Assembly: GCF_001942305.1 (NCBI RefSeq) | Contig: NZ_MKKE01000009.1 | Span: 40,226-104,225, forward strand | Direction: 5' to 3' | DNA: 64,000 bases | Origin: Saccharomonospora sp. CUA-673 | GTDB taxonomy: Bacteria > Actinomycetota > Actinomycetes > Mycobacteriales > Pseudonocardiaceae | In this document: positions 39,495 through 47,893 of the stretch, piece by piece | Numbering within the stretch: position 1 is the stretch's first letter | How the letters are laid out: the number at the start of each line of letters is the position of its first letter | Made by a program: the position numbers and the translations under genes | The notes under the pieces: generated by a model | The model's database searches: none | Told to the model about the DNA's origin: nothing | What the model saw: the letters and a program-made list of their open reading frames with translations, nothing else

Positions 39495-39568
39495 TACCGC
39501 TACGCATTGGCGTGGAGGCTCGCCTCAGCCGCCGCGCCCGAGGGCGTCATGGCAAATGCGCAGCGGTA
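39495..39568 (+). ncRNA. Candidate structured leader RNA of icd
   Basis: TACCGCTACGCATT (39495-39508) pairs with AATGCGCAGCGGTA (39555-39568), 13 of 14 positions. The 46 bases between fold into two further hairpins. One is GGC...GAGG-CTCG-CCTC...GCC at about 39509-39530 and the other CGCC-CGAG-GGCG at about 39535-39546. The result is a closed three-way junction 62 bases before the icd ATG. I know of no described leader RNA family for actinobacterial icd. The structure is hand-folded. Confidence 0.45.
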
Positions 39569-39630
39569 TCAGGCAGGCGAAGACGAACGCGAGACCCGCG
39601 ACGCGAAAAGCGAGAGGAGCGCCGCCGCTC

Positions 39631-40854
39631 ATGGCCAAGATCAAGGTCGAAGGCACTGTCGTCGAACTCGACGGCGACGAGATGACGCGAATCATCTGGA
39701 AGTTCATCAAGGACAAGCTGATCCACCCGTACCTCGACGTGAACCTCGAGTACTACGACCTGGGGATCGAAGAGCGCGACAGGACCGACGACCAGATCAC
39801 GGTCGACGCGGCGAACGCCATCAACAAGCACGGCGTCGGTGTCAAGTGCGCCACGATCACCCCGGACGAGGCGCGGGTCGAGGAGTTCGGCCTCAAGAAG
39901 ATGTGGCGGAGCCCGAACGGCACCATCCGCAACATCCTCGGCGGCGTCATCTTCCGCGAGCCGATCGTCATCCAGAACATCCCGCGGTTGGTGCCCGGCT
40001 GGACCAAGCCGGTCATCGTCGGCCGCCACGCGCACGGTGACCAGTACAAGGCCACGGACTTCAAGGTCCCCGGCCCCGGCACCGTCACCATGACCTACAC
40101 GCCCGCCGACGGCTCCGAGCCGATGGAGTTCGAGGTCGCCAACTTCCCCGAGGGTGGCGGCGTCACGATGGGCATGTACAACTACCGCAAGTCCATCGAG
40201 GACTTTGCGCGCGCCTCGCTGCAGTACGGCCTCGACCGTGAGTTCCCGGTCTACATGTCGACTAAGAACACGATCCTCAAGGCCTACGACGGCATGTTCA
40301 AGGACACCTTCGAGGAGATCTACGAGAAGGAGTTCAAGGCCGACTTCGAGGCCAAGGGCCTGACCTACGAGCACCGGCTGATCGACGACATGGTCGCCGC
40401 GTCGCTCAAGTGGGACGGCGGCTACGTGTGGGCCTGCAAGAACTACGACGGCGACGTCCAGTCGGACACGGTCGCCCAGGGTTACGGCTCGCTCGGCCTG
40501 ATGACGTCCGTCCTGCGGACGCCGGACGGCCGCACCGTCGAGGCCGAGGCCGCGCACGGCACGGTCACGCGCCACTACCGCCAGCACCAGCAGGGCAAGC
40601 CGACGTCGACGAACCCGATCGCGTCGATCTTCGCCTGGACCCGGGGCCTCGAGCACCGCGGCAAGCTGGACAACAACTCCGAGCTGATCGGCTTCGCCAA
40701 CAAGCTCGAGCAGGTCGTCATCGAGTCCGTCGAGAGCGGCAAGATGACCAAGGACCTGTCGCTGCTGGTCGGCGGCGACACCCCGTACCAGACGACCGAG
40801 GAGTTCCTCGCGACGCTGGACGAGAACCTGCAGAAGAAGATGGCCCAGGGCTGA
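39631..40854 (+). CDS. icd: NADP-dependent isocitrate dehydrogenase, homodimeric type
   Basis: It makes 2-oxoglutarate, CO2 and NADPH in the TCA cycle. The product has 407 residues and is intact. It belongs to the eukaryote-like dimeric subfamily (as Rv3339c): [21 protein letters not shown] at the N-terminus, [10 protein letters not shown] and [15 protein letters not shown] for substrate and NADP binding, [16 protein letters not shown], the metal-binding [20 protein letters not shown] and [14 protein letters not shown]. The ATG at 39631 follows GAGAGGAG at 11 bases; an ATG at 39549 in another frame lies inside the structured leader. A strong terminator follows. Confidence 0.97.
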   Translation: MAKIKVEGTVVELDGDEMTRIIWKFIKDKLIHPYLDVNLEYYDLGIEERDRTDDQITVDAANAINKHGVGVKCATITPDEARVEEFGLKKMWRSPNGTIRNILGGVIFREPIVIQNIPRLVPGWTKPVIVGRHAHGDQYKATDFKVPGPGTVTMTYTPADGSEPMEFEVANFPEGGGVTMGMYNYRKSIEDFARASLQYGLDREFPVYMSTKNTILKAYDGMFKDTFEEIYEKEFKADFEAKGLTYEHRLIDDMVAASLKWDGGYVWACKNYDGDVQSDTVAQGYGSLGLMTSVLRTPDGRTVEAEAAHGTVTRHYRQHQQGKPTSTNPIASIFAWTRGLEHRGKLDNNSELIGFANKLEQVVIESVESGKMTKDLSLLVGGDTPYQTTEEFLATLDENLQKKMAQG

Positions 40855-40898
40855 CCGGGACCATCCGCGTGTGACGCCGAACCGGCGTCCGCGCGTCG

Positions 40899-40946
40899 AC
40901 GACGAGGGCCGTGAGTGCGGGGCGGGCACCCACGGCCCTTCGTCGT
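40899..40946 (+). terminator. icd terminator
   Basis: ACGACGAGGGCCGTG pairs with CACGGCCCTTCGTCGT (one bulge), continued by GTG with CAC, around a GC-rich loop. It starts 45 bases after the icd stop. Confidence 0.82.
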
Positions 40947-41138
40947 GTCCGGGGGTGTGTCGTTCGCCGGCGACAAGGCGAGCGCTGCCAGTTTCGTTCT
41001 GATTGTCCTCTTTGGATGCGGTTGCTCTCCGTGGTTGGGCGGTAGCTGAGGAGAGTGGTTGCGACGTCCGGCCCTGTCGCCGGTGAAAAACCGCCCCGTA
41101 CCCTGCTCGAAGGCATGTCGGCTCGACAAGGAGCACTG

Positions 41139-41464
41139 GTGATACTCGGGATCCGAAGCGTGCGTTGATCATTCTCGCGGCGTTGATCGCGGTGATCGTG
41201 CTCTACGCGGTGACGGGCGGTGAGCTCAGCTCCGAGGCGGAGGGCTCGGGCGGAGAGGGCTCCGGCGAGTGCTCGATGGTCGTCGAGGCCGACTCGCTCA
41301 ACGTCCGCTCCGGTCCGTCCACCGGCGACCCGATCGTCGACTCGCTCGCCGAGGGTGCCGAGACCGACGCCACCGACGAGGTGCAGGTCGGCTTCCGCAA
41401 GCTCGACGAGGGCCGCTGGGCCTCCGACGACTTCCTCGAACCGGCCGACGGCGCCAGCTGCTGA
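41139..41464 (+). CDS. Membrane-anchored SH3-domain protein (one frameshift at the N-terminus)
   Basis: This is a short exported protein of about 108 residues. If one G of GCGG is restored near 41160, the frame opens at a GTG (41139) six bases after AAGGAG and reads MILGIRSGALIILAALIAV, a signal anchor. Without that change the only start is a TTG at 41165 with no ribosome site. An acidic Gly/Ser/Glu linker follows, then a bacterial SH3 domain (ADSLNVRSGPSTGDPIVDSL ... RWASDDFLEP). Such domains bind cell-wall peptides or metals. Two Cys (ECSMVV and the last residue) may form a disulfide. It is convergent with the next gene. Confidence 0.78.
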
Positions 41465-41486
41465 GCCCCTCCGGGGCGCACCGGTT

Positions 41487-42395
41487 CTACAGGCGGACGA
41501 CGATCTTCCCGCGTACGTGGCCGCGTTCGGAGTCGGCGTGGGCCTGCGCGATCTCCTCGAGCGAGTACGCGCGTTCGATCCGTGGCGTGTAGCGCCCCTG
41601 CTCGCCGAGCTGCGCCGCGGCGCGCAGGAGCCCGGAGTCGTTGCGTGCGTTGGCCACGTGCGTGCCGAGGCGAGGCCCTCGCGTGTGGTCGGTGACGGTG
41701 GCCACCCGGGTCGGATCGCCGCCCGTGATGGCGACGAGCTCGGCGAGCGACCCCGATGCGGCGGTGTCCACGGCGACATCGACGCCCTGCGGGGCGAGGG
41801 CGGTCAGGCGTTCCGCGAGTCCGGCTCCGTAGGTGGTGGGCGCTGCGCCCAGGCTGCGGAGGAAGTCGTGGTTGTGCTCGCTCGCCGTGCCGATGACGGT
41901 GGCGCCGTGGGCCAGGGCGATCTCCACCGCGGCGCTGCCCACGCCGCCGGCTGCGCCTTCGACGAGGAGCGTGCGGCCTTCGACCGGTCCGAGGGCTTCC
42001 AGCGCGCTCATCGCGGTCACGGAAGCCAGTGGCGCGCCCGCTGCCTGCTCGTCGGTCCACGCATCGGGCACGGGAGCCCACGCGGACAGCACGACCAGTT
42101 CCGCCGTGGCCCCGGTGACGCCGGTCAGCCCGAGAACGCGGTCACCGACGCCGACGCCGCGCACGTCCGCTCCGATCTCGTCCACCACCCCGGCGACCTC
42201 GCGTCCGGGGATCGCGGGCAGGTCGACGGGCAGCATGTGCCGCACCCCGCCGCTGCGCACCTTCCAATCGACGGGGTTGACCCCGGCCGCGGCGACGCGG
42301 ACACGAATCTCGTCCGGTCCTGGGTGCGGTTCCGGTGCGTCCTCCACGACGAGGGTCTGCGTGGTCCCGTACTCGTGATAGCGCGCTGCGCGCAT
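41487..42395 (-). CDS. Zinc-independent NAD(P)H:quinone oxidoreductase, MDR superfamily
   Basis: The product has 302 residues and is intact. The N-terminal GroES-like part has VAAAGVNPVDWKVRSG and PAIPGREVAGVV. The Rossmann part has LLVEGAAGGVGSAAVEIALAHGATVIGTAS. The Cys/His zinc ligands of alcohol dehydrogenases are absent, so it is a quinone-reductase-type enzyme. The end SLEEIAQAHADSERGHVRGKIVVRL is typical. It is divergently transcribed from a merR-type gene with a matching operator between them. It is therefore probably induced by that regulator under electrophile or quinone stress. Confidence 0.92.
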   Translation of the reverse strand: MRAARYHEYGTTQTLVVEDAPEPHPGPDEIRVRVAAAGVNPVDWKVRSGGVRHMLPVDLPAIPGREVAGVVDEIGADVRGVGVGDRVLGLTGVTGATAELVVLSAWAPVPDAWTDEQAAGAPLASVTAMSALEALGPVEGRTLLVEGAAGGVGSAAVEIALAHGATVIGTASEHNHDFLRSLGAAPTTYGAGLAERLTALAPQGVDVAVDTAASGSLAELVAITGGDPTRVATVTDHTRGPRLGTHVANARNDSGLLRAAAQLGEQGRYTPRIERAYSLEEIAQAHADSERGHVRGKIVVRL

Positions 42396-42446
42396 GTCTG
42401 TGCCACCTTCAGCGGATCAAGGGGCTCGGCGAGCCCGACTCCGCCT

Positions 42447-42478
42447 AAGCTAGGACCTGACATCAATGTCAGGTTCAA
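42447..42478 (-). promoter_or_regulatory. MerR-type promoter and operator
   Basis: ACCTGACATCAATGTCAGGT (42455-42474) is a perfect palindrome except for the two central bases. On the minus strand it lies between a -35 box TTGAAC (42473-42478) and a -10 box TAGCTT (42447-42452) spaced by 20 bases. This overlong spacer is the hallmark of MerR-controlled promoters, where the regulator twists the DNA to activate transcription. The target is the quinone oxidoreductase gene. Confidence 0.85.
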
Positions 42479-42529
42479 GTCCGAGAAGGCCGTGAGCTCG
42501 AAGGCCGTGAGATCGGGGAGCGGGCAGTC

Positions 42530-42910
42530 GTGCGGATCGGTGAGGTGGCGCAGCGCGCCGGGGTCAGTGTCCGATCGTTGCGGTACTACGAGGAGCAGGG
42601 GCTCGTGTGGTCCGAACGCAACGGCGGAGGGCAACGGCGCTACACCGAGGACGTCGTCGATCGGGTCAGGATGATTCAGCAGTTGTTCGCCGCCGGGCTG
42701 CCGAGCCGAGTCGTGCGCATGCTCCTGTCCTGTGTGGATGTCGGCACGGCCGAACCGGGGCTGTTGGGGCAGTTGGAGGTCGAGCGCAGCCGGATCAGCG
42801 AGCGGATCACCGACCTGCTGGCCGCGCGGGATCGGCTCGACGACGTGATCGCCACGACGCGGAACCCTCCCGCCGAGTGCGACCCGAAGTGGACGGCGCC
42901 ACGCGGATGA
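42530..42910 (+). CDS. MerR-family transcriptional regulator
   Basis: The product has 126 residues and is intact. The winged helix IGEVAQRAGVSVRSLRYYEEQGLV is at the extreme N-terminus, RRYTEDVVDRVRMIQQLFAAGLP follows, then a dimerisation helix (about residues 75-112). The C-terminus NPPAECDP... has a single Cys and no metal-binding cluster, so it is more like redox or xenobiotic sensors than MerR proper. The GTG at 42530 is the start. It is divergent from the quinone oxidoreductase and very likely binds the palindrome between them, controlling that gene and itself. Confidence 0.92.
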   Translation: MRIGEVAQRAGVSVRSLRYYEEQGLVWSERNGGGQRRYTEDVVDRVRMIQQLFAAGLPSRVVRMLLSCVDVGTAEPGLLGQLEVERSRISERITDLLAARDRLDDVIATTRNPPAECDPKWTAPRG

Positions 42911-43001
42911 ACGCCATCGCCGGCGGCGGGGTCTGTCGGCGGCTGGCGGCGGCGGGCACTGTGGGGCGGGTCTGTCGGGGTGGGCGATTACCCTGCGGGG
43001 C

Positions 43002-43805
43002 GTGTTCACCGTCTCGACCGTCAACGTCAACGGCATCCGCGCAGCGGCGAAGAAGGGCTTCACCGAATGGTTCGGGCAGACGTCCGCGGACGTCGTCGCC
43101 TGCCAGGAGGTGCGCGCCGATCTCGACGTCATTCCGAAGGCGCTCGTCGACCCGGAGGGCTGGCACGCGGCGCACGCCGTGTGCGAGGTGAAGGGCCGCA
43201 ACGGCGCGACGCTGTACAGCCGCCTCGAGCCGGAGGCCTCGCGCATCGGGTTCGGCGCCGCGGAGTTCGAGGCGAGCGGACGCTACGTCGAGATGGAGCT
43301 GCCGGGCGTCGTCGTGGCGAGCCTGTACCTGCCCAGCGGCGAGGTCGGCACCGACCGTCAGGACGAGAAGGAACGGTTCCTCGACGTGTTCCTGCCGTAT
43401 CTGGTGGAGCTGCGCGAGAAGGCGGCCGCCGACGGCCGTGAGGTGGTCGTCATGGGCGACTGGAACATCGCGCACGCCGAGATCGACCTGAAGAACTGGA
43501 AGGGCAACAAGAAGAACTCGGGCTTCCTCCCCGAGGAGCGCGAGTGGATGGGCCGCGTGTTCGGCGAGGGCGGCTACGTCGACGTGCAACGCCGGCTCGA
43601 CCCCGAGGGCCCCGGCCCGTACACGTGGTGGTCCTACCGCGGCAAGGCGTTCGACAACGACGCCGGCTGGCGGATCGACTACATCGCCGCGACGCCGCGC
43701 CTGGCGCAGGCGTGCACCTCGGTGGTCGTCGAACGCGCGGACTCGTACGACCAGCGTTGGTCCGACCACGCCCCCGTGACGGCGACGTTCGACTGGACCC
43801 CCTAA
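43002..43805 (+). CDS. xthA: Exodeoxyribonuclease III family AP endonuclease
   Basis: It cuts DNA at abasic sites in base excision repair; Mg2+-dependent, cytoplasmic. The product has 267 residues and is intact. Motifs are STVNVNGIRAAAKKGF, VACQEVRADLD with the metal-binding Glu, VVVMGDWNIAHAEIDLKNWK with the catalytic Asp and Asn, GWRIDYIAATPRL and the end QRWSDHAPVTATF with the Asp-His pair. The GTG at 43002 has no strong ribosome site. Downstream lies a 21-base mini-repeat array and an MNT nucleotidyltransferase gene; no functional link is evident. Confidence 0.95.
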   Translation: MFTVSTVNVNGIRAAAKKGFTEWFGQTSADVVACQEVRADLDVIPKALVDPEGWHAAHAVCEVKGRNGATLYSRLEPEASRIGFGAAEFEASGRYVEMELPGVVVASLYLPSGEVGTDRQDEKERFLDVFLPYLVELREKAAADGREVVVMGDWNIAHAEIDLKNWKGNKKNSGFLPEEREWMGRVFGEGGYVDVQRRLDPEGPGPYTWWSYRGKAFDNDAGWRIDYIAATPRLAQACTSVVVERADSYDQRWSDHAPVTATFDWTP

Positions 43806-43826
43806 CCCTGGCGCACCCCGCGCGCC

Positions 43827-43888
43827 GTCTTGGCGTTCCAGGCGCCGTGTGAGCGTTTCGCGCGCCCGTGTTGGCGATCCAGGGGCAA
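43827..43888. repeat. Three 20-21-base units (GTGTTGGC mini-repeat family)
   Basis: Units start at 43827, 43847 and 43868 and read like CGTGTTGGCGTTCCAGGCGCC. They match the array at 30386-30469. This copy lies directly after the exonuclease III stop. Confidence 0.72.
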
Positions 43889-43905
43889 GGGTGGGGAGGT
43901 GAACC

Positions 43906-44214
43906 GTGCACGAGGCGATCGAAGCGAAGCGTGACCAGATCGAGCAGCTGTGCCGCGCGATGCCGATCCGTCGGCTGGACGTGTTCGGTTCCGCGGTCGG
44001 TGACTCGTTCGACGTCGGGCGAAGCGACGTCGACGTTCTCGCCGAGTTCGACGAGGGGACGGACGTGGACCGCTTCGCGGCGTACTTCAGCCTCGAAGAG
44101 GGGCTGGAGCGGATCCTCGGCCGGTCGGTCGACATCGTGACCGTGGGCAGCATTCGCAACCCGTACTTGCGCCGGCAGATCCTCGCCACGCGGGAATCGC
44201 TGTATGTCGCGTGA
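43906..44214 (+). CDS. MNT-domain nucleotidyltransferase (orphan MntA-type antitoxin)
   Basis: The product has 102 residues and is intact. It has a minimal nucleotidyltransferase fold with the motif DVFGSAVGDSFDVGRSDVDVL (GSx10DxD near residues 29-41) and a third acidic residue in VDIVTV. Such proteins usually form a pair with a HEPN ribonuclease toxin that they AMPylate. Here no HEPN gene is visible on either side: upstream is exonuclease III, downstream a 360-base gap and a membrane protein. The GTG at 43906 follows GGGAGGTGAACC, an excellent site. It is either a remnant of a lost pair or acts on a distant partner. Confidence 0.88.
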   Translation: MHEAIEAKRDQIEQLCRAMPIRRLDVFGSAVGDSFDVGRSDVDVLAEFDEGTDVDRFAAYFSLEEGLERILGRSVDIVTVGSIRNPYLRRQILATRESLYVA

Positions 44215-44578
44215 GGCACTCGCGGGGGTGCGGCACTCGCGGGGGTGAACGCAGGTCTCGTGGGGCTGGGCGCAGGCCCGGTCGGGTCCGGGGCGGATCG
44301 TCGTGGCGGGGCAGTGGTCGGCCGGACACGTCACACGGCCGGGTGGGCGGTTTGTCGGGGTGGTGGTAGGGCGCTGAGCTGGGAATTCACGCGCGTACTC
44401 GCCGTTCGCGAGACATTTACACATTCGACACGGCCCCCATGGTCACGTTGGTCCGTGTGAGTCGCTAGTCTCACCCGCGTCGTGGCGAAGGACACCGCTT
44501 CGACACTGTCAGTAGTTGTAGTGCTGTCGGCGTCACCTCACAGGGTGAAGCCGGCGGGTCGAACCAGGAGGACAACCG
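44215..44578. other. Intergenic region with a 16-base direct repeat
   Basis: GGCACTCGCGGGGGTG occurs twice, at 44215-44230 and 44232-44247, right after the nucleotidyltransferase stop. The rest must hold the promoter of the next gene. I see no gene and no HEPN partner here. Confidence 0.5.
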
Positions 44579-45108
44579 GTGGGCAGTTCTGACCAGGAGC
44601 CGGCTCATCACACGCGCGCAGCGCGCGTTGCGGCAGGCACGGCCGTCGTGCTGCCCGTGCTGACCGCACTGCTCCTCGCCGCCCCCACGGCATCCGCGTC
44701 CACCGTGCTGGCGCAGCCGCAGGCCAACGCCATGACGATGGGCCTGCTCGGGCCCGTCGGACTGATCGCCGTCGCACTCGGCGTCGTCGGCATGGTCGCC
44801 GGGGTCGTCCGCCAGCGGCGCAAGAAGGCCGCCGAAGCCGCCGTCACGACGGCCGTCGCTAGCACTGCCAACACCGCCGGCACCGCCGACACCGACGCGA
44901 CCCGGCCGCCACCGAGCCCGCCGCGGCACCGATGTTCGAACAGCACCCCGTCGGCGTCGCCGGCATCCGCCCGCCCGCGCCGCGCACCGCCACCGACCCG
45001 GCCCACAGCGCCACCACGCAGGCCACCACGCAGGCCACCACGCAGGCCACCATGCAGACCGCGACACAGGTCCCGGCACAGGCGACCGAGCCCGCGCGCA
45101 TCGACTGA
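44579..45108 (+). CDS. Small membrane protein with repetitive Thr/Gln/Ala tail (one frameshift)
   Basis: Unknown family. Across a one-base loss near 44905 (DATR-AATEPAAAP) it gives about 176 residues. Two hydrophobic helices (AARVAAGTAVVLPVLTALLL and MGLLGPVGLIAVALGVVGMV) flank a short outer loop, followed by the basic VRQRRKK and a disordered tail. The tail contains ATTQ repeats coded by 12-base units GCCACCACGCAG (45010-45060). The GTG at 44579 has an excellent AGGAGG site. In the uncorrected frame the tail would be an implausible Pro/Arg run reaching 45196. It lies 97 bases before fbiC. Confidence 0.7.
45010..45060 (+). repeat. 12-base coding tandem repeat
   Basis: GCCACCACGCAG is repeated three times with a fourth, changed copy. 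It encodes Ala-Thr-Thr-Gln units in the tail of the small membrane protein. Confidence 0.8.
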
Positions 45109-45205
45109 CGAACGCCAGGTCGAGGCCGTATTCCCGGGGTCGGGAGCCAGAGAGGTATCAGACACTCTCTTCGCGTTCCTGCGGCGGCGCGCATAGTGTC
45201 GAGCC

Positions 45206-47736
45206 ATGGTTGATCACATCTCGATCGCCCCGCCCGAACCCGCCCCTGCCGCATCCGCCATGCGCCGCGCGCTCAAACGCGCCGCGGACGGGTCGACCCT
45301 CGACGTCACCGAGTCCGCCGTCCTGCTGCACGCGCGCGGCGACGACCTCGACACGCTCCTGGACATCGCGAGCCGAGTCCGCGAGGCGCACCTCGCCGAC
45401 CAGAACCGCACGGGCGTGGTTACCTACAGCCGCAAGGTCTTCATCCCGCTGACCCACCTGTGCCGCGACCGCTGCCACTACTGCACGTTCGTCACCGTGC
45501 CCGGCAAGGCGAAGTCGCTGTACCTCGAACGCGACGAGGTCGTCGAGATCGCCCGCGCCGGCGCCGCCGCCGGCTGCAAGGAAGCGCTGTTCACGCTCGG
45601 CGACCGGCCCGAGGAACGCTGGCCGCAGGCGCGCCAGTGGCTCGACGAACGCGGCTACGACTCCACATTGGACTACGTGCGCGCGTGCGCGATCGCCGTG
45701 CTCGAGGAGACCGGCCTGCTGCCGCACCTCAACCCCGGTGTCATGAGCTGGGAGGAACTGCAGCGGCTCAAGCCCGTGTCACCGAGCATGGGCATGATGC
45801 TCGAGACGACGGCCGAACGGCTGTGGTCGGAGAAGGGCGGCCCGCACTACGGCAGCCCCGACAAGGAACCGGCCGTGCGGCTGCGCGTGCTCGACGACGC
45901 CGGCCGGGTCGGCGTTCCGTTCACCACCGGCATCCTCGTCGGCATCGGCGAGACCATCACCGAACGCGCCGAATCGCTGCACGAGATCCGCAAACGCGCG
46001 CGGCAGTACCGCAACGTGCAGGAGATCATCGTCCAGAACTTCCGGTCCAAACCGGACACCGCGATGCGCTCGCACGCCGACGCCGACCTCGCCGAACTCG
46101 CCGCGACCGTCGCCGTGGCGCGGCTGCTCATGCCGCCGGGGGTCAGCGTGCAGGCACCGCCGAACCTGGTGGGCGACGAGCACGCGCTGATCCTGCGCGC
46201 CGGCATCGACGACTGGGGCGGGGTCTCGCCGGTCACGCCCGACCACGTCAACCCCGAGGCGCCGTGGCCGCACGTCGACGAGCTCACCCGGTGGACCGCC
46301 GACGCCGGCTTCGAACTGCGCGAACGACTCACCGCGTATCCGAAGTACGTGCGGGAGGCGGAGAAGTGGGTGGACATCCGCCTGCACGGCCATGTCCGTG
46401 CACTGTCCACTCCCGACGGTCTTGCCGACGCGTCGGCGGAGGTCGTCGGCCGCGAATGGCAGGAGCCGGACGGCGGGATCGACACCACCGGCCGCGCCGA
46501 CCTGAACTCGACCATCGACACCGAGGGTCGCACGTCCGACCGGCGCGGTGACTTCGACAGCGTCTACGGCGACTGGGACGCCCTCCGCGGCAGTGTCCAC
46601 AGTGTCCCGGAACAGCTCGACACCGAAGCGCGCGACGGTCTGCGGCTGGCCGAGTCGAACCCGGCCGCGCTGCTCGACCCGGCGAACGCCGAGGCGGCGA
46701 TGGCGCTGCTCACGGCCGACGGCCCGGCGTTGGAGACGATGACGCGGCTCGCCGACGACCTGCGCGCCGACGTGGTCGGCGACGACATCACCTACGTCGT
46801 CAACCGCAACATCAACTTCTCCAACGTCTGTTACGTGGCTGCCGGTTCTGCGCGTTCGCCCAGCGGGAGCGTGACGCCGACGCGTTCCGCCTGTCCACCG
46901 AGGAGGTCGCCGCGCGCGCCGTCGAGGCGTCCGAGGCGGGGGCCACCGAGGTGTGCATGCAGGGCGGCATCGACCCGAAACTGCCGGTCAGCTACTACGC
47001 CGACATCGTGCGCGCCATCAAGAAGGCCGTGCCCGACATGCACGTCCACGCGTTCTCTCCGATGGAGATCGTGTCCGCGGCGTCCAAGGCGGGCGTGAGC
47101 GTGCAGGAGTGGTTGACCGAACTGCGCGACGCCGGACTCGACTCGATCCCGGGCACCGCCGCCGAGATCCTCGACGACGACGTCCGCTGGGTGCTCACCA
47201 AGGGCAAACTGCCCGCGCGCACGTGGATCGACGTCGTCAGCACGGCGCACCGCGTGGGCATCCCGTCGTCGAGCACGATGATGTACGGCCACGTCGACCA
47301 CCCCGAACACTGGCTCGGCCACCTGCGCGTGCTCGGCGGGATCGCGCGCGAGACCGGCGGGTTCACCGAGTTCGTCGCCCTGCCGTTCGTGCACCACAAC
47401 GCGCCGATCTACCTGGCAGGCGTCGCGCGGCCGGGGCCGACGATGCGGGACAACCGCGCGGTGCACGCGTTCGCGCGGCTCGCGCTGCACGGGCTGATCG
47501 ACAACGTGCAGTGCTCGTGGGTCAAACTCGGCGACGAGGGGACGGCGCAGATCCTCCGCGGCGGCGCCAACGACATCGGCGGCACGCTCATGGAGGAGAC
47601 CATCTCGCGGATGGCCGGTTCCGAGCACGGCTCGTCGCGCACCGCCGCCGAGCTCGGCACCCTCGCCGACCTCGCCGGACGCCCGTCCCGCCAGCGCACC
47701 ACCACCTACGGCCGCACCCTCACCCCGGTCGTGTGA
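45206..47736 (+). CDS. fbiC: FbiC, 7,8-didemethyl-8-hydroxy-5-deazariboflavin (Fo) synthase (one frameshift)
   Basis: It makes the deazaflavin chromophore of coenzyme F420 from tyrosine and a flavin precursor. Across one lost base near 46838 it has about 843 residues, the normal length for the fused enzyme. The N-terminal CofG half has the radical-SAM cluster motif CRDRCHYC (CX3CX2C, near residue 86). The C-terminal CofH half has CYVGCRFC near residue 543; the missing base falls exactly in this motif. Further on are [30 protein letters not shown] and [13 protein letters not shown]. The ATG at 45206 has little ribosome site. F420-dependent partners include the LLM-class gene at 38.4 kb. A palindromic terminator follows. 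Confidence 0.95.
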
Positions 47737-47738
47737 AT

Positions 47739-47790
47739 GCTCCCGAGGGCCCCATAGTCGCGTTGAACGCAACTATGCCTCGGGAGCTTT
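47739..47790 (+). terminator. Palindromic intergenic element, copy 3, terminator after fbiC
   Basis: Perfect outer arms GCTCCCGAGG (47739-47748) and CCTCGGGAGC (47778-47787) are followed by TTT. The inner part is CATAGTCGCG/TTGAACGCAACTATG, with the core GCGTT-G-AACGC. It is the clearest case of this repeat family acting as an intrinsic terminator. Confidence 0.82.
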
Positions 47791-47893
47791 CCTCGGATAC
47801 GGAGGGCGAGCAGGGGGCACTGTGGGGCGAACCGGGCATCGCGTACGGCACGTCGGTTTGCGCTGGTCGGCGACCCACCGTTAGCTTCCACGC

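Noticed and set aside
46800..46870. Frameshift in fbiC considered as programmed frameshifting
   Set aside because: There is no slippery sequence or downstream stem. The shift falls inside the CX3CX2C cluster motif, and the same one-base loss pattern occurs in many unrelated genes.
47706..47891. Small open frames in both directions through the palindromic element after fbiC
   Set aside because: Short translations such as VALNATMGPLGA recur wherever the element occurs, because the repeat is open in several frames. They are not proteins.
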